Shown here: positions 53,564 through 61,714 of the stretch, one piece after another
Layout: every line of letters begins with the position of its first letter
Position numbering within the stretch: the first letter of the stretch is position 1
Origin: Parafrankia elaeagni
GTDB taxonomy: Bacteria > Actinomycetota > Actinomycetes > Frankiales > Frankiaceae
Assembly: GCF_000374165.1 (NCBI RefSeq)
Contig: NZ_KB893761.1
Coordinates: forward strand, 100,742 to 164,741
Reading direction: 5' to 3'
DNA: 64,000 bases
The notes under the pieces: generated by a model
Database searches by the model: none
Seen by the model: only the letters and a program-made list of their open reading frames with translations
Told to the model about the DNA's origin: nothing
Position numbers and translations under genes: made by a program

Positions 53564-54406
53564 GTGGCAGTGGAGCAGGGCAGCAGGTTCATCGTCATCG
53601 ACGATCCGGCGGACCCGCGCGTCGCGGACTATGTCGCGCTGACCGACGTGGCGCTGCGCCGGCGCAGGGAGCCGGCCGAGGGTCTGTTCATCGCCGAGGG
53701 CGAGCGGGTGATCGAGCGGGCGCTGCGCGCCGGCTACCGACCACGGTCGGTGCTGGTGTCCCCGGCGCGCCTCGCCGGGGTTCCGGAGCGGATCTGGGCG
53801 GAGCCGGCCGCCGGCGACCCGCCGCCCGTGTTCGTCGCCGGGCCGCCCGTACTCGAGGCGATCACCGGTTTCGAGGTCCATCGCGGGGCGTTGGCGTCGA
53901 TGTGTCGGCGCCCCGCGCTCGCCCCCGCCCAGGTTCTCGCCGCCGCCCGTCGGGTGCTCGTCTGCGAGGACCTGGTCAGCCACACCAACCTCGGCGCGAT
54001 CTTCAGATCGGCGGCGGGCCTGGGCATGGACGCCGTCCTGCTGAGCCCGCGGTGCGCCGACCCGCTGTACCGCCGGTCGGTGCGGGTCTCCATGGGGGAG
54101 GTCTTCGCCGTGCCCTACGCCCGGCTCGACCCATGGCCCGGCGCACTGGATCTGGTGCGCGCCGCGGGTTTCGAGGTGGTGGCGCTGACCCCCGCCTCCG
54201 ACGCCGAGGAGCTGACACCGGCCTGGGGAGCGGCGGCGGACCGGGTGGCGCTGCTGCTGGGGACGGAAGGCGCCGGGCTCAGCGAGGCGACGCAGGCGGC
54301 AGCGACGAGGAGGGCACGGATCCCGATGGCCCACGGCGTGGACTCGCTCAACGTCGCCGCCACCGCCGCGATCGCCTGCTACCTGCTGGGCATCCGGTCC
54401 CGCTGA
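53564..54406 (+). CDS. SpoU/TrmH-family RNA 2'-O-methyltransferase
   Basis: The 280-residue protein has an N-terminal substrate-binding part (LTDVALRRRREPAEGLFIAEGERVIERAL) and the knotted SPOUT domain with the three SpoU motifs. These are HTNLGAIFRSAAGLGMDAVL, RVALLLGTEGAGLS and AHGVDSLNVAATAAIACY. It methylates a ribose in rRNA or tRNA; the position is not predictable. GTG 53564 is preferred because GGGAG lies five bases upstream; GTGs at 53540 and 53570 are alternatives. It appears unrelated to the purine genes around it. Confidence 0.9.
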   Translation: MAVEQGSRFIVIDDPADPRVADYVALTDVALRRRREPAEGLFIAEGERVIERALRAGYRPRSVLVSPARLAGVPERIWAEPAAGDPPPVFVAGPPVLEAITGFEVHRGALASMCRRPALAPAQVLAAARRVLVCEDLVSHTNLGAIFRSAAGLGMDAVLLSPRCADPLYRRSVRVSMGEVFAVPYARLDPWPGALDLVRAAGFEVVALTPASDAEELTPAWGAAADRVALLLGTEGAGLSEATQAAATRRARIPMAHGVDSLNVAATAAIACYLLGIRSR

Positions 54407-54497
54407 CTGCCGGGCACCCGTTGCCGCTGGCCGTCCGTTCGGCTCGCGCTGGCCGTCCCGTTCTGCGCGCCGGCGCCCCGCGCAGCATGCTGGCAGC

Positions 54498-55535
54498 ATG
54501 ACCTCCGACGGTGGCCCGGTCGCGGACGAGGATCCCGGGCCGGACGCGCCGGGCTATGCCGGGCTGGCGACGTTCGCCGGCCTGCCCTGGATGCCCGGCC
54601 TCGGTGAGCTGCGCGAGCGCCGGCCCGACATGGCCGTCGTCGGCGCGCCGTTCGACATCGCGACCACCCACCGACCGGGTGCCCGGTTCGGCCCGCGGGC
54701 ACTGCGCGCCCAGGCGTACAACCCCGGCACCTACCACCTCGACCTCGGAGTCGAGATCTTCGACTGGCTGGACGTCGTCGACGCCGGTGACGCGCACTGC
54801 CCGCACGGCCTCACGGAGGCCTCCCACCGCAACATCCGGACGAAGGTCCGGCAGATCGCGGAGCTCGGCATCAGGCCGCTGATCCTCGGAGGTGACCACT
54901 CGATCACCTGGCCGGCGGCGAGCGGGGTCGCCGAGGCGGTCGGGTGGGGCGAGATCGGGCTGCTCCACTTCGACGCGCATGCCGACACCGCGGACATCAT
55001 CGACGGGAACCTGGCGTCGCACGGGACGCCGATGCGCCGACTGATCGAGTCCGGCGCGGTGCGGGGGCGCAACTTCGTCCAGGTGGGGCTGCGCGGCTAC
55101 TGGCCGCCACCGGACGTCTTCGCCTGGATGCGGGACCAGGGGATGCGCTGGCACCTGATGCAGGAGATCTGGGAGCGCGGCAGCCGCGAGGTCATCACCG
55201 AGGCGATCGCGCAGGCGGTGGACGGCTGCCGCGCGCTCTACCTGTCGGTGGACATCGACGTGCTCGACCCGGGCTTCGCCCCCGGCACCGGCACGCCTGA
55301 GCCCGGCGGCATGACGCCGGTGGACCTGCTGCGGGCCGTCCGGCAGATAGCGCTGGACACGCCGATCGTGGCGGCGGACATCGTCGAGGTGTCGCCGCCG
55401 TACGACCACGCGGACACGACGGTCAACAGCGCCCACCGGGTGGCCCTGGAAATCTTCGCCGCGCTCGCGCACCGCCGCCGAACCGAGGCCGGCGAGACGC
55501 CGGACCTGCCCGGGAAGGCTCCCGACAGCTGCTGA
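54498..55535 (+). CDS. Agmatinase-family ureohydrolase
   Basis: The 345-residue enzyme has all binuclear manganese motifs of the arginase superfamily: PLILGGDHSITWP, LLHFDAHADTADI and LSVDIDVLDPGFAPGTGTPEPGG. The N-terminal GAPFDIATTHRPGARFGPRALR is typical of agmatinases and guanidino-acid hydrolases. It releases urea from a guanidino compound, which the urease encoded in this window could use. Substrate (agmatine, guanidinobutyrate or other) is not determinable. A 17-bp CCCACAACCAG-containing sequence is repeated right after the stop. Confidence 0.9.
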   Translation: MTSDGGPVADEDPGPDAPGYAGLATFAGLPWMPGLGELRERRPDMAVVGAPFDIATTHRPGARFGPRALRAQAYNPGTYHLDLGVEIFDWLDVVDAGDAHCPHGLTEASHRNIRTKVRQIAELGIRPLILGGDHSITWPAASGVAEAVGWGEIGLLHFDAHADTADIIDGNLASHGTPMRRLIESGAVRGRNFVQVGLRGYWPPPDVFAWMRDQGMRWHLMQEIWERGSREVITEAIAQAVDGCRALYLSVDIDVLDPGFAPGTGTPEPGGMTPVDLLRAVRQIALDTPIVAADIVEVSPPYDHADTTVNSAHRVALEIFAALAHRRRTEAGETPDLPGKAPDSC

Positions 55536-55596
55536 CCCTGCCCACAACCAGACCCTGCCCACAACCAGACCCTGCCCGTGGCCGGGACGGATCCCC

Positions 55597-56322
55597 TCAG
55601 GCCGCGGTGGGCTCCTTCAGCGCGAGTATCTCGCGGGCCGTTCCGACCTGCAGGATCCGTCCCTCGCTCAGCACGGCGACCCGGTCGGCGAGTGCCAGGG
55701 CCTCGTCCCGGTCGGCAGTGGAATGCACGACGGTGATACCGACCTGTCGCTGCACGGTCCTCAGGTCCTCCCGAAGCGCGGACCGCAGCCGTCCGTCTAC
55801 GGATCGAAGAGGGTCGTCGAGTACCAGGATCCGCGGGCGGACCACGAGGGCACGGGCCAGAGCCACCCGCTGCTGTTGTTCACCAGAAAGCTGAGGGGGA
55901 CGCCGCCGCGCGTATTCCGACATTTGGACGGCAGCGAGTGCGGAGCGCACCCGGATCGACGTCTCCGCGCGACCGGGTGTCGCCCGGGCGCCGGCATGAC
56001 GCAGCCCGAACGCCACATTTGCGGCGACATCCAGGAAGGGAAACAAGGTATAACCGCCGAATATCGCGCTGACCGTGTGACGGTACGTGGACGAGCCGCT
56101 CGCATCCTCGCCGTCGACGAGAACCCGACCGGATGACGGCTGGTCGGCTCCCGTGAGCAGCCGGAGAGCGGCCGTCTTGCCGCTCCCCGACGGACCATGG
56201 AGACAGAAGTACTCACCGGCGTTGATCGTCAGACTGACCTCGTCGAGTGCGGTGACGTCGCCGAACCGCCGGCGCACTCCGACAAGATCGATCCGGCCGG
56301 TGCGACGGCCGCTTTCCGCCAT
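55597..56322 (-). CDS. Orphan PotA-like ABC ATPase with altered catalytic motifs
   Basis: The 241-residue protein has the layout of a spermidine/putrescine-type import ATPase: Walker A HGPSGSGKTAAL, FLDVAANVAFGLRHAG and the H-loop in VVHSTADRDEAL. Several key positions differ. The Q-loop, normally VFQxYALFP, is IFGGYTLFP, so Gln is replaced by Gly. The signature reads LSGEQQQR instead of LSGGQQQR, and Walker B is VLDDPL, with Asp for the catalytic Glu. The C-terminal TOBE domain is absent. No permease or binding protein is nearby. ATG 56322 has GGGGG five bases upstream. It may be a slow or regulatory ATPase, or a decaying remnant. It is convergent with the ureohydrolase gene. Confidence 0.8.
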   Translation of the reverse strand: MAESGRRTGRIDLVGVRRRFGDVTALDEVSLTINAGEYFCLHGPSGSGKTAALRLLTGADQPSSGRVLVDGEDASGSSTYRHTVSAIFGGYTLFPFLDVAANVAFGLRHAGARATPGRAETSIRVRSALAAVQMSEYARRRPPQLSGEQQQRVALARALVVRPRILVLDDPLRSVDGRLRSALREDLRTVQRQVGITVVHSTADRDEALALADRVAVLSEGRILQVGTAREILALKEPTAA

Positions 56323-56555
56323 ACTCACCCCCAGCTGCCCCGACCTGCCCTGATGCGGACGGGGCGGAAACGACAGTCTCATCTCGGCCCGGGCTGGTAT
56401 CGCCCGCCCCGCCGCCCGCGCGGGCCCGATCGCCCGCGGATGGAGTCTGTTGGGCCTGCGGTTGTCTGACGCTCCCCGCCCGGACCTGCGCGGGGCCTGC
56501 GCCGCGTGCGCGGGGCCGCCGGGTGGGAGAACGTCACCGCTGATCGGAAACGTGA

Positions 56556-57023
56556 TCAGGAACGCGGATCGAGGTGGAGCGCATCCTCTTCCGCGGTGCG
56601 CCGCCATGCCTGCTCGTCAGCGGATCGCCGCCGCTGGTGGGCCCCGTCAGGGCCTTCCACGACCTGGTCCGGACCGGAGTCGTCGAACATCGAATCTCCG
56701 GACGACCTGCCGGTGAGAAAATCAACATCCTCGTCGCGCCCCGCACCGGCACCGTCCGTCTCCGCGTACGGATCCGGATCAGGGACCTCCGCGGCGAGCT
56801 GTCGATCAAAGGACGACGAGCGCTCCTCCCGCGGCGTGAGTGGATTGCGGATCAGGCTGCTCGGCCGGTCCGGCGGATCCCAGCTGTCGTCGAGGGGATC
56901 GAGACCGGCATCGGTCGTCCCCAGATCGTCGCTGTCGGTGATCTCGGCACGTTCCAGCGGGGAGCTGCCGTCGAGGTCACGGACGTCGACGTCGGGCTGG
57001 CTGTCCGAGGCGGGCCATGTCAT
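56556..57023 (-). CDS. DUF5709-like acidic protein
   Basis: The 155-residue, strongly acidic and Ser/Pro-rich protein shows the DUF5709 pattern: LDPLDDSWDPPDRPSSLIRN, then a segment ending FDRQLAAEVPDPDPY, and a C-terminal RRTAEEDALHL. The family is confined to actinobacteria as far as I know, is likely mostly disordered, and has no assigned function. ATG 57023 is chosen because AGGAGG lies five bases upstream; an ATG eight codons earlier lacks a ribosome site. It is divergent from the winged-helix repeat protein gene. Confidence 0.75.
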   Translation of the reverse strand: MTWPASDSQPDVDVRDLDGSSPLERAEITDSDDLGTTDAGLDPLDDSWDPPDRPSSLIRNPLTPREERSSSFDRQLAAEVPDPDPYAETDGAGAGRDEDVDFLTGRSSGDSMFDDSGPDQVVEGPDGAHQRRRSADEQAWRRTAEEDALHLDPRS

Positions 57024-57207
57024 CGCTGCCTCCTGTTCCGGGTACAACGGCCGAGCTGTTGCGGCATGAACGCGGACGGGGCGACCGGATCACGCGATGC
57101 TCCGACCGCTCCCGACCATGGCCCTTCCCGAGCACGACCGGGCTAACCGGGCCATCTGTCCAGTACTCGGCGGCGTTGCGCACCCCCGATGCGGGAAGGG
57201 GAGGGGA

Positions 57208-57228
57208 TAACGTATAGCGTCCCCAAAT
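57208..57228 (+). promoter_or_regulatory. Possible -10 region giving a nearly leaderless mRNA
   Basis: GATAACGTATAGCGT contains overlapping -10-like hexamers (TAACGT 57208-57213, TATAGC 57213-57218). With the second, transcription would begin about three bases before GTG 57229. No ribosome site precedes that GTG. No good -35 is visible. Confidence 0.35.
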
Positions 57229-58395
57229 GTGGCTACTGTTGCTGAGCGGATTCTCGGGCAGCTCGCGCTGATTCCCGAGGGACAGGATGACGGCTCGCTG
57301 GCAGCGGCGATCAACGCGAATCGCGCAACGGTCAACCAGGTCTGCCGCCGCCTCGCGGCGCAGGGCGGCCTGGAGCGGGGCCCGGGCCCCGGCGGCCTGA
57401 TCGTCAACAGGCTGCCGGCGAGGGCTGGTTCCGCGGCGGCCTCCGCACTGGCGGCGGAACCAGCCTCGGAGGCGCTTCCGGCCGCCTCGGAAGTGTTGCC
57501 CGCACCCACTGTTCTGCCCGCACCATCCATGGGCCCGTCAGAGCCGGAGCCTGTGGCTGTCGAGCCGGAGCCTGTGGTCGTCGAGCCGGAGCCTGTGGCT
57601 GTCGAGCCGGAGCCTGTGGTCGTCGAGCCGGAGCCTGTGGCTGTCGAGCCGGAGCCTGTGGTCGTCGAGCCGGAGCCTGTGGCTGTCGAGCCGGAGCCTG
57701 TGGTCGTCGAGCCGGCCGAGGTCGCGCCGGATGCGGCTGTACCGGATGAGGCCGTACCGGTCGCTCCGGTTCCCGGGCAGGAGGTGGCTGACGAGACCGT
57801 CGTCGGCGCTTCCGTCCGGGCTGTTGATCCCGAGGATCACCTGGATCCGGAGGGTCGAGACCACGCGACGGATGACGAGGGCGCCGCGGATCCGGCGTCC
57901 GAGGTGGTCCGTGCGGAGAACGTCGAGGTGGTCGCCGTGGCCGTGCCGGCGTCCCCGCCGATCGCGCCGGCGGCCGTGAACAGCGGCCCGGCGCGGGACG
58001 GTCTCGCGGACGTGGACGCGGTCGCCGCGCTCGGTCAGATGATCGCGGCGATCGACGAGACGGTCGCGGCGATCGCGGCCACGGCGGCGCCCCGGCCCGT
58101 GACCTCGGTGCCGGTGGAGGTGCCCGCGTCACCTCATGATGGCGGTGCCGGCGCCGGTGGCCACGAGGGGAACGGGCGGGTGGTCGACGTCGTTTCGGCC
58201 GACGTCGTTTCGGTCGAGGTCGAGGCCGAGGCCCCGGCCGCCGCGGGACCCGCGGCGGCGGAGCCGGAGGCCGGTCAGCCGCCGGCAGCCGACGGCAGTG
58301 CGGAGGCTGCCGGCAGTGAGGCTGCCGGTAGCCCGGTCACACCTGCGGTTCGCCGGACGTGGTGGCGGCGGTTGTTCGTACGCGGCAACGGATGA
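57229..58395 (+). CDS. Winged-helix protein with Glu-Pro-Val repeat tail
   Basis: Residues 1-65 form a compact DNA-binding-type helix-turn-helix (VAERILGQLALIPEGQDDGS, LAAAINANRATVNQVCRRLAAQGGLERG), like a MarR/GntR winged helix. The remaining 320 residues are acidic and disordered: eight exact EPEPV(A/V)V heptads (residues 105-160), an Asp/Glu-rich stretch, and a moderately conserved helix (VDAVAALGQMIAAIDETVAA). A basic end follows (VRRTWWRRLFVRGNG) that could touch membrane or nucleic acid. I do not recognise a named family. A nucleoid-associated or segregation role is conceivable; nothing more can be said. Confidence 0.7.
   Translation: MATVAERILGQLALIPEGQDDGSLAAAINANRATVNQVCRRLAAQGGLERGPGPGGLIVNRLPARAGSAAASALAAEPASEALPAASEVLPAPTVLPAPSMGPSEPEPVAVEPEPVVVEPEPVAVEPEPVVVEPEPVAVEPEPVVVEPEPVAVEPEPVVVEPAEVAPDAAVPDEAVPVAPVPGQEVADETVVGASVRAVDPEDHLDPEGRDHATDDEGAADPASEVVRAENVEVVAVAVPASPPIAPAAVNSGPARDGLADVDAVAALGQMIAAIDETVAAIAATAAPRPVTSVPVEVPASPHDGGAGAGGHEGNGRVVDVVSADVVSVEVEAEAPAAAGPAAAEPEAGQPPAADGSAEAAGSEAAGSPVTPAVRRTWWRRLFVRGNG
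57541..57708 (+). repeat. Eight 21-bp tandem repeats
   Basis: GAGCCGGAGCCTGTGG followed alternately by CTGTC or TCGTC repeats eight times without other changes, i.e. four copies of a 42-bp unit. In frame it encodes Glu-Pro-Glu-Pro-Val-(Ala/Val)-Val. The near-identity at DNA level shows recent expansion, and copy number should vary between strains. Confidence 0.95.
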
Positions 58396-58522
58396 GCTGG
58401 TGGCCCGGTGCGGAGTCCCGCTGCCAGCGGTGACGTTCTCACTGTCGGTAGCCTGGCCGGCGTAGCCCGCGCGGAGCTCGTGGCGTGTGAGCGTCATCGA
58501 TCAATCAGAGGAGTGCATGTTC

Positions 58523-59866
58523 ATGCGAGCGAGAGCGCTCGTCGCCGGGGTTGTGCTGTCGTCTCTGGCGCTTGTCGCCTGCGGCAGCCGCGCGGGTGAT
58601 TCAGATCAGTCGTCGAACGGTTCGCCGACCGGCGGCACGTCGGCCAACACCGCATCGGACACGGGCGTGACACCGACCGAGATCAAGGTCGGCACGATCG
58701 TCGGTATGAGCGGTGGCCTGGGCCCGGACACGTTCTCGGCGTCCTTGTACGGGGCGCGCGCCTACTTCAAGGCGCTGAACGCCCGCGGTGGTGTCAACGG
58801 GCGCATGGTCAACCTGGTGTCCTGCGACGACAAGAGCACCGGTGACGACAACGTCGCCTGTGCCCACGAGCTGGTCGACGACGAGAAGGTCTTCGCGCTG
58901 GCCGGTGTGACGGCGTTCGACTACGCCGGTGCCCAGTACATCGACGCGGAGGGTGTGCCGGACATCGGCGGCCAGCCGGTCTCGACGCAGTACGACCAGT
59001 ACGAGCACCTGTACTCGATCTACGGCAGCGACTACCCGCGTGACGGCCGCCGGCCGGGCTTCGACGGGCAGCTGTACGCCGGCACCGAGAACTACCGCTG
59101 GTTCAAGGAGAAGCTCGGCGCCCAGGTCGCGGGTGTGGTCTCCTACAACATCGCGCAGTCGCAGCGGTACGCGACGGTGATCGCCGACGGGCTGCGTGCC
59201 GAGGGATACCAGGTCATCGAGGAGCAGATCAACCTCAGCGCCCCGAACTGGGCCGCGGCCGCGCAGAACATGAAGAACCGCGGGGTCCAGATCGTGTTCG
59301 ACGCGATGGAGGACACCGGCAACAGCCAGCTCTGCTCGGCCATGGAGCAGCAGGGCCTGAACCTGCAGGCCAAGGTGACCACCTCGCAGGGCATGTCGAG
59401 CACCCTCGGCCAGCTCTACGCCAACTCGCCGAAGTGCCGCAACACTGTCTACGCGACGACCCAGTCGGCGACCTTCTCCGACGAGTCGATCCCGGCGGTC
59501 AAGGAGTTCCGGGACGCCGTCGCGACGCACGAGCCGGACCGTGTCGACAAGATGAACCAGTGGATGCTCGAGGGCTACGCGTCCGCGCAGTGGCTGACCG
59601 ACGCGATGGAGTCCTGCGGTGCCGACCTGACCCGCAGCTGCGTCGAGGAGTACATGAACCGCGACGAGCCCTACGACGGCCACGGCCTGCTGACCGCGCG
59701 CGACTTCGTGAAGGATGAGCAGCCGCCGGCCGAGCTGCGGAACTGCCTCAACGTGGCCCGCTGGCAGGACACCGCGAACGGCGGCCGGGGCGGCTGGGTC
59801 ACCGAGGGCGGCGACATGAACGCCAACTGCTTCACCGTGCGGAACCTTCCGTACCCGGCGGCCTGA
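58523..59866 (+). CDS. Branched-chain-amino-acid-type ABC binding lipoprotein
   Basis: The 447-residue precursor has a lipoprotein signal (MRARALVAGVVLSSLALVAC, Cys20). A periplasmic-binding fold type I follows: EIKVGTIVGMSGGLGPDTF, YFKALNARGGVNGRMV, FALAGVTAFDYAGAQY, and a C-terminal half rich in aromatic residues. Relatives bind leucine-type amino acids, amides or aromatic acids; the ligand is unknown. ATG 58523 is preferred over 58517 because AGGAG is then nine bases away. It is convergent with the transporter genes downstream, separated by a strong terminator, and is their likely partner. Confidence 0.9.
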   Translation: MRARALVAGVVLSSLALVACGSRAGDSDQSSNGSPTGGTSANTASDTGVTPTEIKVGTIVGMSGGLGPDTFSASLYGARAYFKALNARGGVNGRMVNLVSCDDKSTGDDNVACAHELVDDEKVFALAGVTAFDYAGAQYIDAEGVPDIGGQPVSTQYDQYEHLYSIYGSDYPRDGRRPGFDGQLYAGTENYRWFKEKLGAQVAGVVSYNIAQSQRYATVIADGLRAEGYQVIEEQINLSAPNWAAAAQNMKNRGVQIVFDAMEDTGNSQLCSAMEQQGLNLQAKVTTSQGMSSTLGQLYANSPKCRNTVYATTQSATFSDESIPAVKEFRDAVATHEPDRVDKMNQWMLEGYASAQWLTDAMESCGADLTRSCVEEYMNRDEPYDGHGLLTARDFVKDEQPPAELRNCLNVARWQDTANGGRGGWVTEGGDMNANCFTVRNLPYPAA

Positions 59867-59901
59867 GCCGACGGGAGCGGCGCGTAACACGCGCAGAACG
59901 G

Positions 59902-59937
59902 CGAACGCCGCGTGGCCCTCGGGCCACGCGGCGTTCG
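59902..59937. terminator. Bidirectional hairpin between binding protein and ABC operon
   Basis: GAACGCCGCGTGGCCC (59903-59918) pairs perfectly with 59921-59936 and the stem extends one more pair outward, with only TC in the loop (effectively a tetraloop). It lies between convergent genes and should stop transcription from both sides. Confidence 0.85.
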
Positions 59938-60020
59938 TGCTGCCGGTGTCGTGTCGCTGTGTCGGCGCCTGGTCCGGTCGCGGTCGGGCTCCGGCGCGAT
60001 GCTGTCAGGAGTGAGTGCTG

Positions 60021-60860
60021 TCAGGAGTGAGTGCCGGCGGCCAGCAGCTCGCTGGCACCGAGCTCCGCCGGGGTGCCGGCGAAGGTGATCTCGCCGCGGT
60101 GCAGCACGTACACCATGTCGGCCAGGGCGAGCGCCTCCTCGGTGTACTGGTCGGCGAGGATCACCGTGGTTCCCGCGTCGGCGACCGTCCCGAGCCAGGC
60201 GAAGAGCTCACCGGCGACCTTCGGGGACAGCCCGAGCGAGAGCTCGTCCACCATGAGCACCGACGGGCGCGCGAGCAGGGCACGGGCCAGGGCCAGCATC
60301 CGCCGCTCGCCGCCGGACATGGAGCCGGCCCGCTGGTTCAGACGCTCCTGCAGCCGGGGGAACGCCTCCAGAGCGGGGGTGATGTCCGGGTGGCCGCTGG
60401 CCTCGGCGATGACCTGCAGGTTGTCGCGGACGGACAGCGTCGCGAACACGGCCCGCTCGTCCGGGACGAGCATCAGGCCGCGCTTCGCCCGGTTCGTCGT
60501 GGTCATCTTCGTGATCTGCTCGCCGCGCCAGCTCAGCGTGCCGCCGCGCAGCGGGATGAGGCCGGCGAGGACGCGCAGGGTGGTGCTCTTGCCCGCGCCG
60601 TTCGCACCGAGCAGCGCCGTGACCGCCCCGGACGGGATGGCCATCGTGATCCCGTGCAGGACCTCGATGGTGCGGTAGCCCGCGCGGGCGCCGTCCAGGA
60701 GCAGCTCGACGGCGGGCAGGTCACCCGTGCTGGCGGCACCGCTGCTGCCGTCGTCGACGGCGGGCGGGGCGGAGCCGGTGGCGGAGTGCGCGGCGGCGTT
60801 GTCGTCGGCGTGGTTGCCGGAGGTCGAGGTCACCCGGTTCTCCAGGGGCGTGCCGCTCAT
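60021..60860 (-). CDS. livF: LivF-type ABC ATPase
   Basis: The 279-residue ATPase has Walker A GANGAGKST, MLVPDERAVFATLSVRDNL as the LivF-type Q-loop region, and signature MSGGERRMLALARALL. Walker B is VLMVDELSLGLSP, and ADQYTEEAL has Gln where the usual H-loop His of most ABC proteins lies, as is common for LivF. About 55 Ser/Gly/Asp-rich residues precede the domain. ATG 60860 overlaps the livG stop. It is the last gene of the permease-ATPase operon. Confidence 0.92.
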   Translation of the reverse strand: MSGTPLENRVTSTSGNHADDNAAAHSATGSAPPAVDDGSSGAASTGDLPAVELLLDGARAGYRTIEVLHGITMAIPSGAVTALLGANGAGKSTTLRVLAGLIPLRGGTLSWRGEQITKMTTTNRAKRGLMLVPDERAVFATLSVRDNLQVIAEASGHPDITPALEAFPRLQERLNQRAGSMSGGERRMLALARALLARPSVLMVDELSLGLSPKVAGELFAWLGTVADAGTTVILADQYTEEALALADMVYVLHRGEITFAGTPAELGASELLAAGTHS

Positions 60861-61714
60861 CGGGCGGCCGGGAAGGCAGGCTGGGGAAGCGGGGGCGAAA
60901 TCCCGTTCGGCGGCGAGACCCCGCCCGGGGGTGGCGCGCTGGTCGACTTCGAGGCCAGCGGGCCCTGGGCCAGGTAGACCGACCGCACGGTCGGGTCGCT
61001 GCGCACCACGTCGGGGGCGCCTTCGGCGACCACCCGGCCGCCGACCATCGCGTACACCCGGTCGACGACCGCGAACACGAGGTCCACGTCGTGGTCGACG
61101 AGCAGGATCGCCACGCCCTCGTCGGCGATCCTGCGCACCAGTGCCGAGAACCTGTCGGTCTCGGCGGCGTCCAGGCCGCTCGCGGGCTCGTCCAGGAGCA
61201 GGACGTCCGGGCGCGCGCACAGGGCACGGGCGAACTCGACGAGCCGCAGCGCACCGGTCGGCAGGGTGCCGGCGACGGCCTCGCGGATGTCCGCCAGCTC
61301 CAGCGAGTCGAGGACCTCGTCGACGACGGCCAGGGCACTGGCGCGCCCGCGCGCCTTCAGCCCGAGCAGCCCACCGGCGTAGTCGCGGCGCCGGTTCTCC
61401 GCGGCGACCAGCAGGTTGTCGGCCACGGTGAGACTGGGGAACAAGGACGGCACCTGGAAGGTCTGCACCAGCCCGCGCCGGGAGCGGGCGTCCGGACTCA
61501 TCCGGGTGATGTCGCGCTGGCCGAGCAGCACCTTGCCGCCGTCCGGCTGCTCCACACCGGTGAGCAGACTGAACAGTGTCGACTTCCCGGCGCCGTTCGG
61601 GCCGATGAGGCCGGTGATCTGGCCTCTCGGGACGTCCATGCTGACGTTCTCGACGGCGGTCAGCCCGCCGTAGCGGCGGACGAGGTCACGTGCCCGCAGG
61701 TCGTTGCGGCTCAT
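60857..61714 (-). CDS. livG: LivG-type ABC ATPase
   Basis: The 285-residue ATPase has Walker A GPNGAGKSTLF and the Q-loop RRGLVQTFQVPSLFPSLTV. The degenerate signature region TGALRLVEFARAL takes the place of LSGGQ, and Walker B is VLLLDEPASGLD, with the H-loop LLVDHDVDLV. The signature change to LPTGALR is also seen in other LivG proteins, which usually read LSxGxQR, so it is somewhat unusual. The C-terminal 25 residues are Pro/Ser-rich. ATG 61714 overlaps the permease stop. Confidence 0.92.
   Translation of the reverse strand: MSRNDLRARDLVRRYGGLTAVENVSMDVPRGQITGLIGPNGAGKSTLFSLLTGVEQPDGGKVLLGQRDITRMSPDARSRRGLVQTFQVPSLFPSLTVADNLLVAAENRRRDYAGGLLGLKARGRASALAVVDEVLDSLELADIREAVAGTLPTGALRLVEFARALCARPDVLLLDEPASGLDAAETDRFSALVRRIADEGVAILLVDHDVDLVFAVVDRVYAMVGGRVVAEGAPDVVRSDPTVRSVYLAQGPLASKSTSAPPPGGVSPPNGISPPLPQPAFPAAR

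Noticed and set aside
53489-54499. Minus-strand N-terminal extension of the 8-oxoguanine-deaminase-like gene
   Set aside because: Antisense to the SpoU gene; homology starts near ATG 53488.
57541-57708. Regular 21-bp repeats considered as a CRISPR-like array
   Set aside because: The copies are directly adjacent without unique spacers and encode an in-frame peptide repeat.
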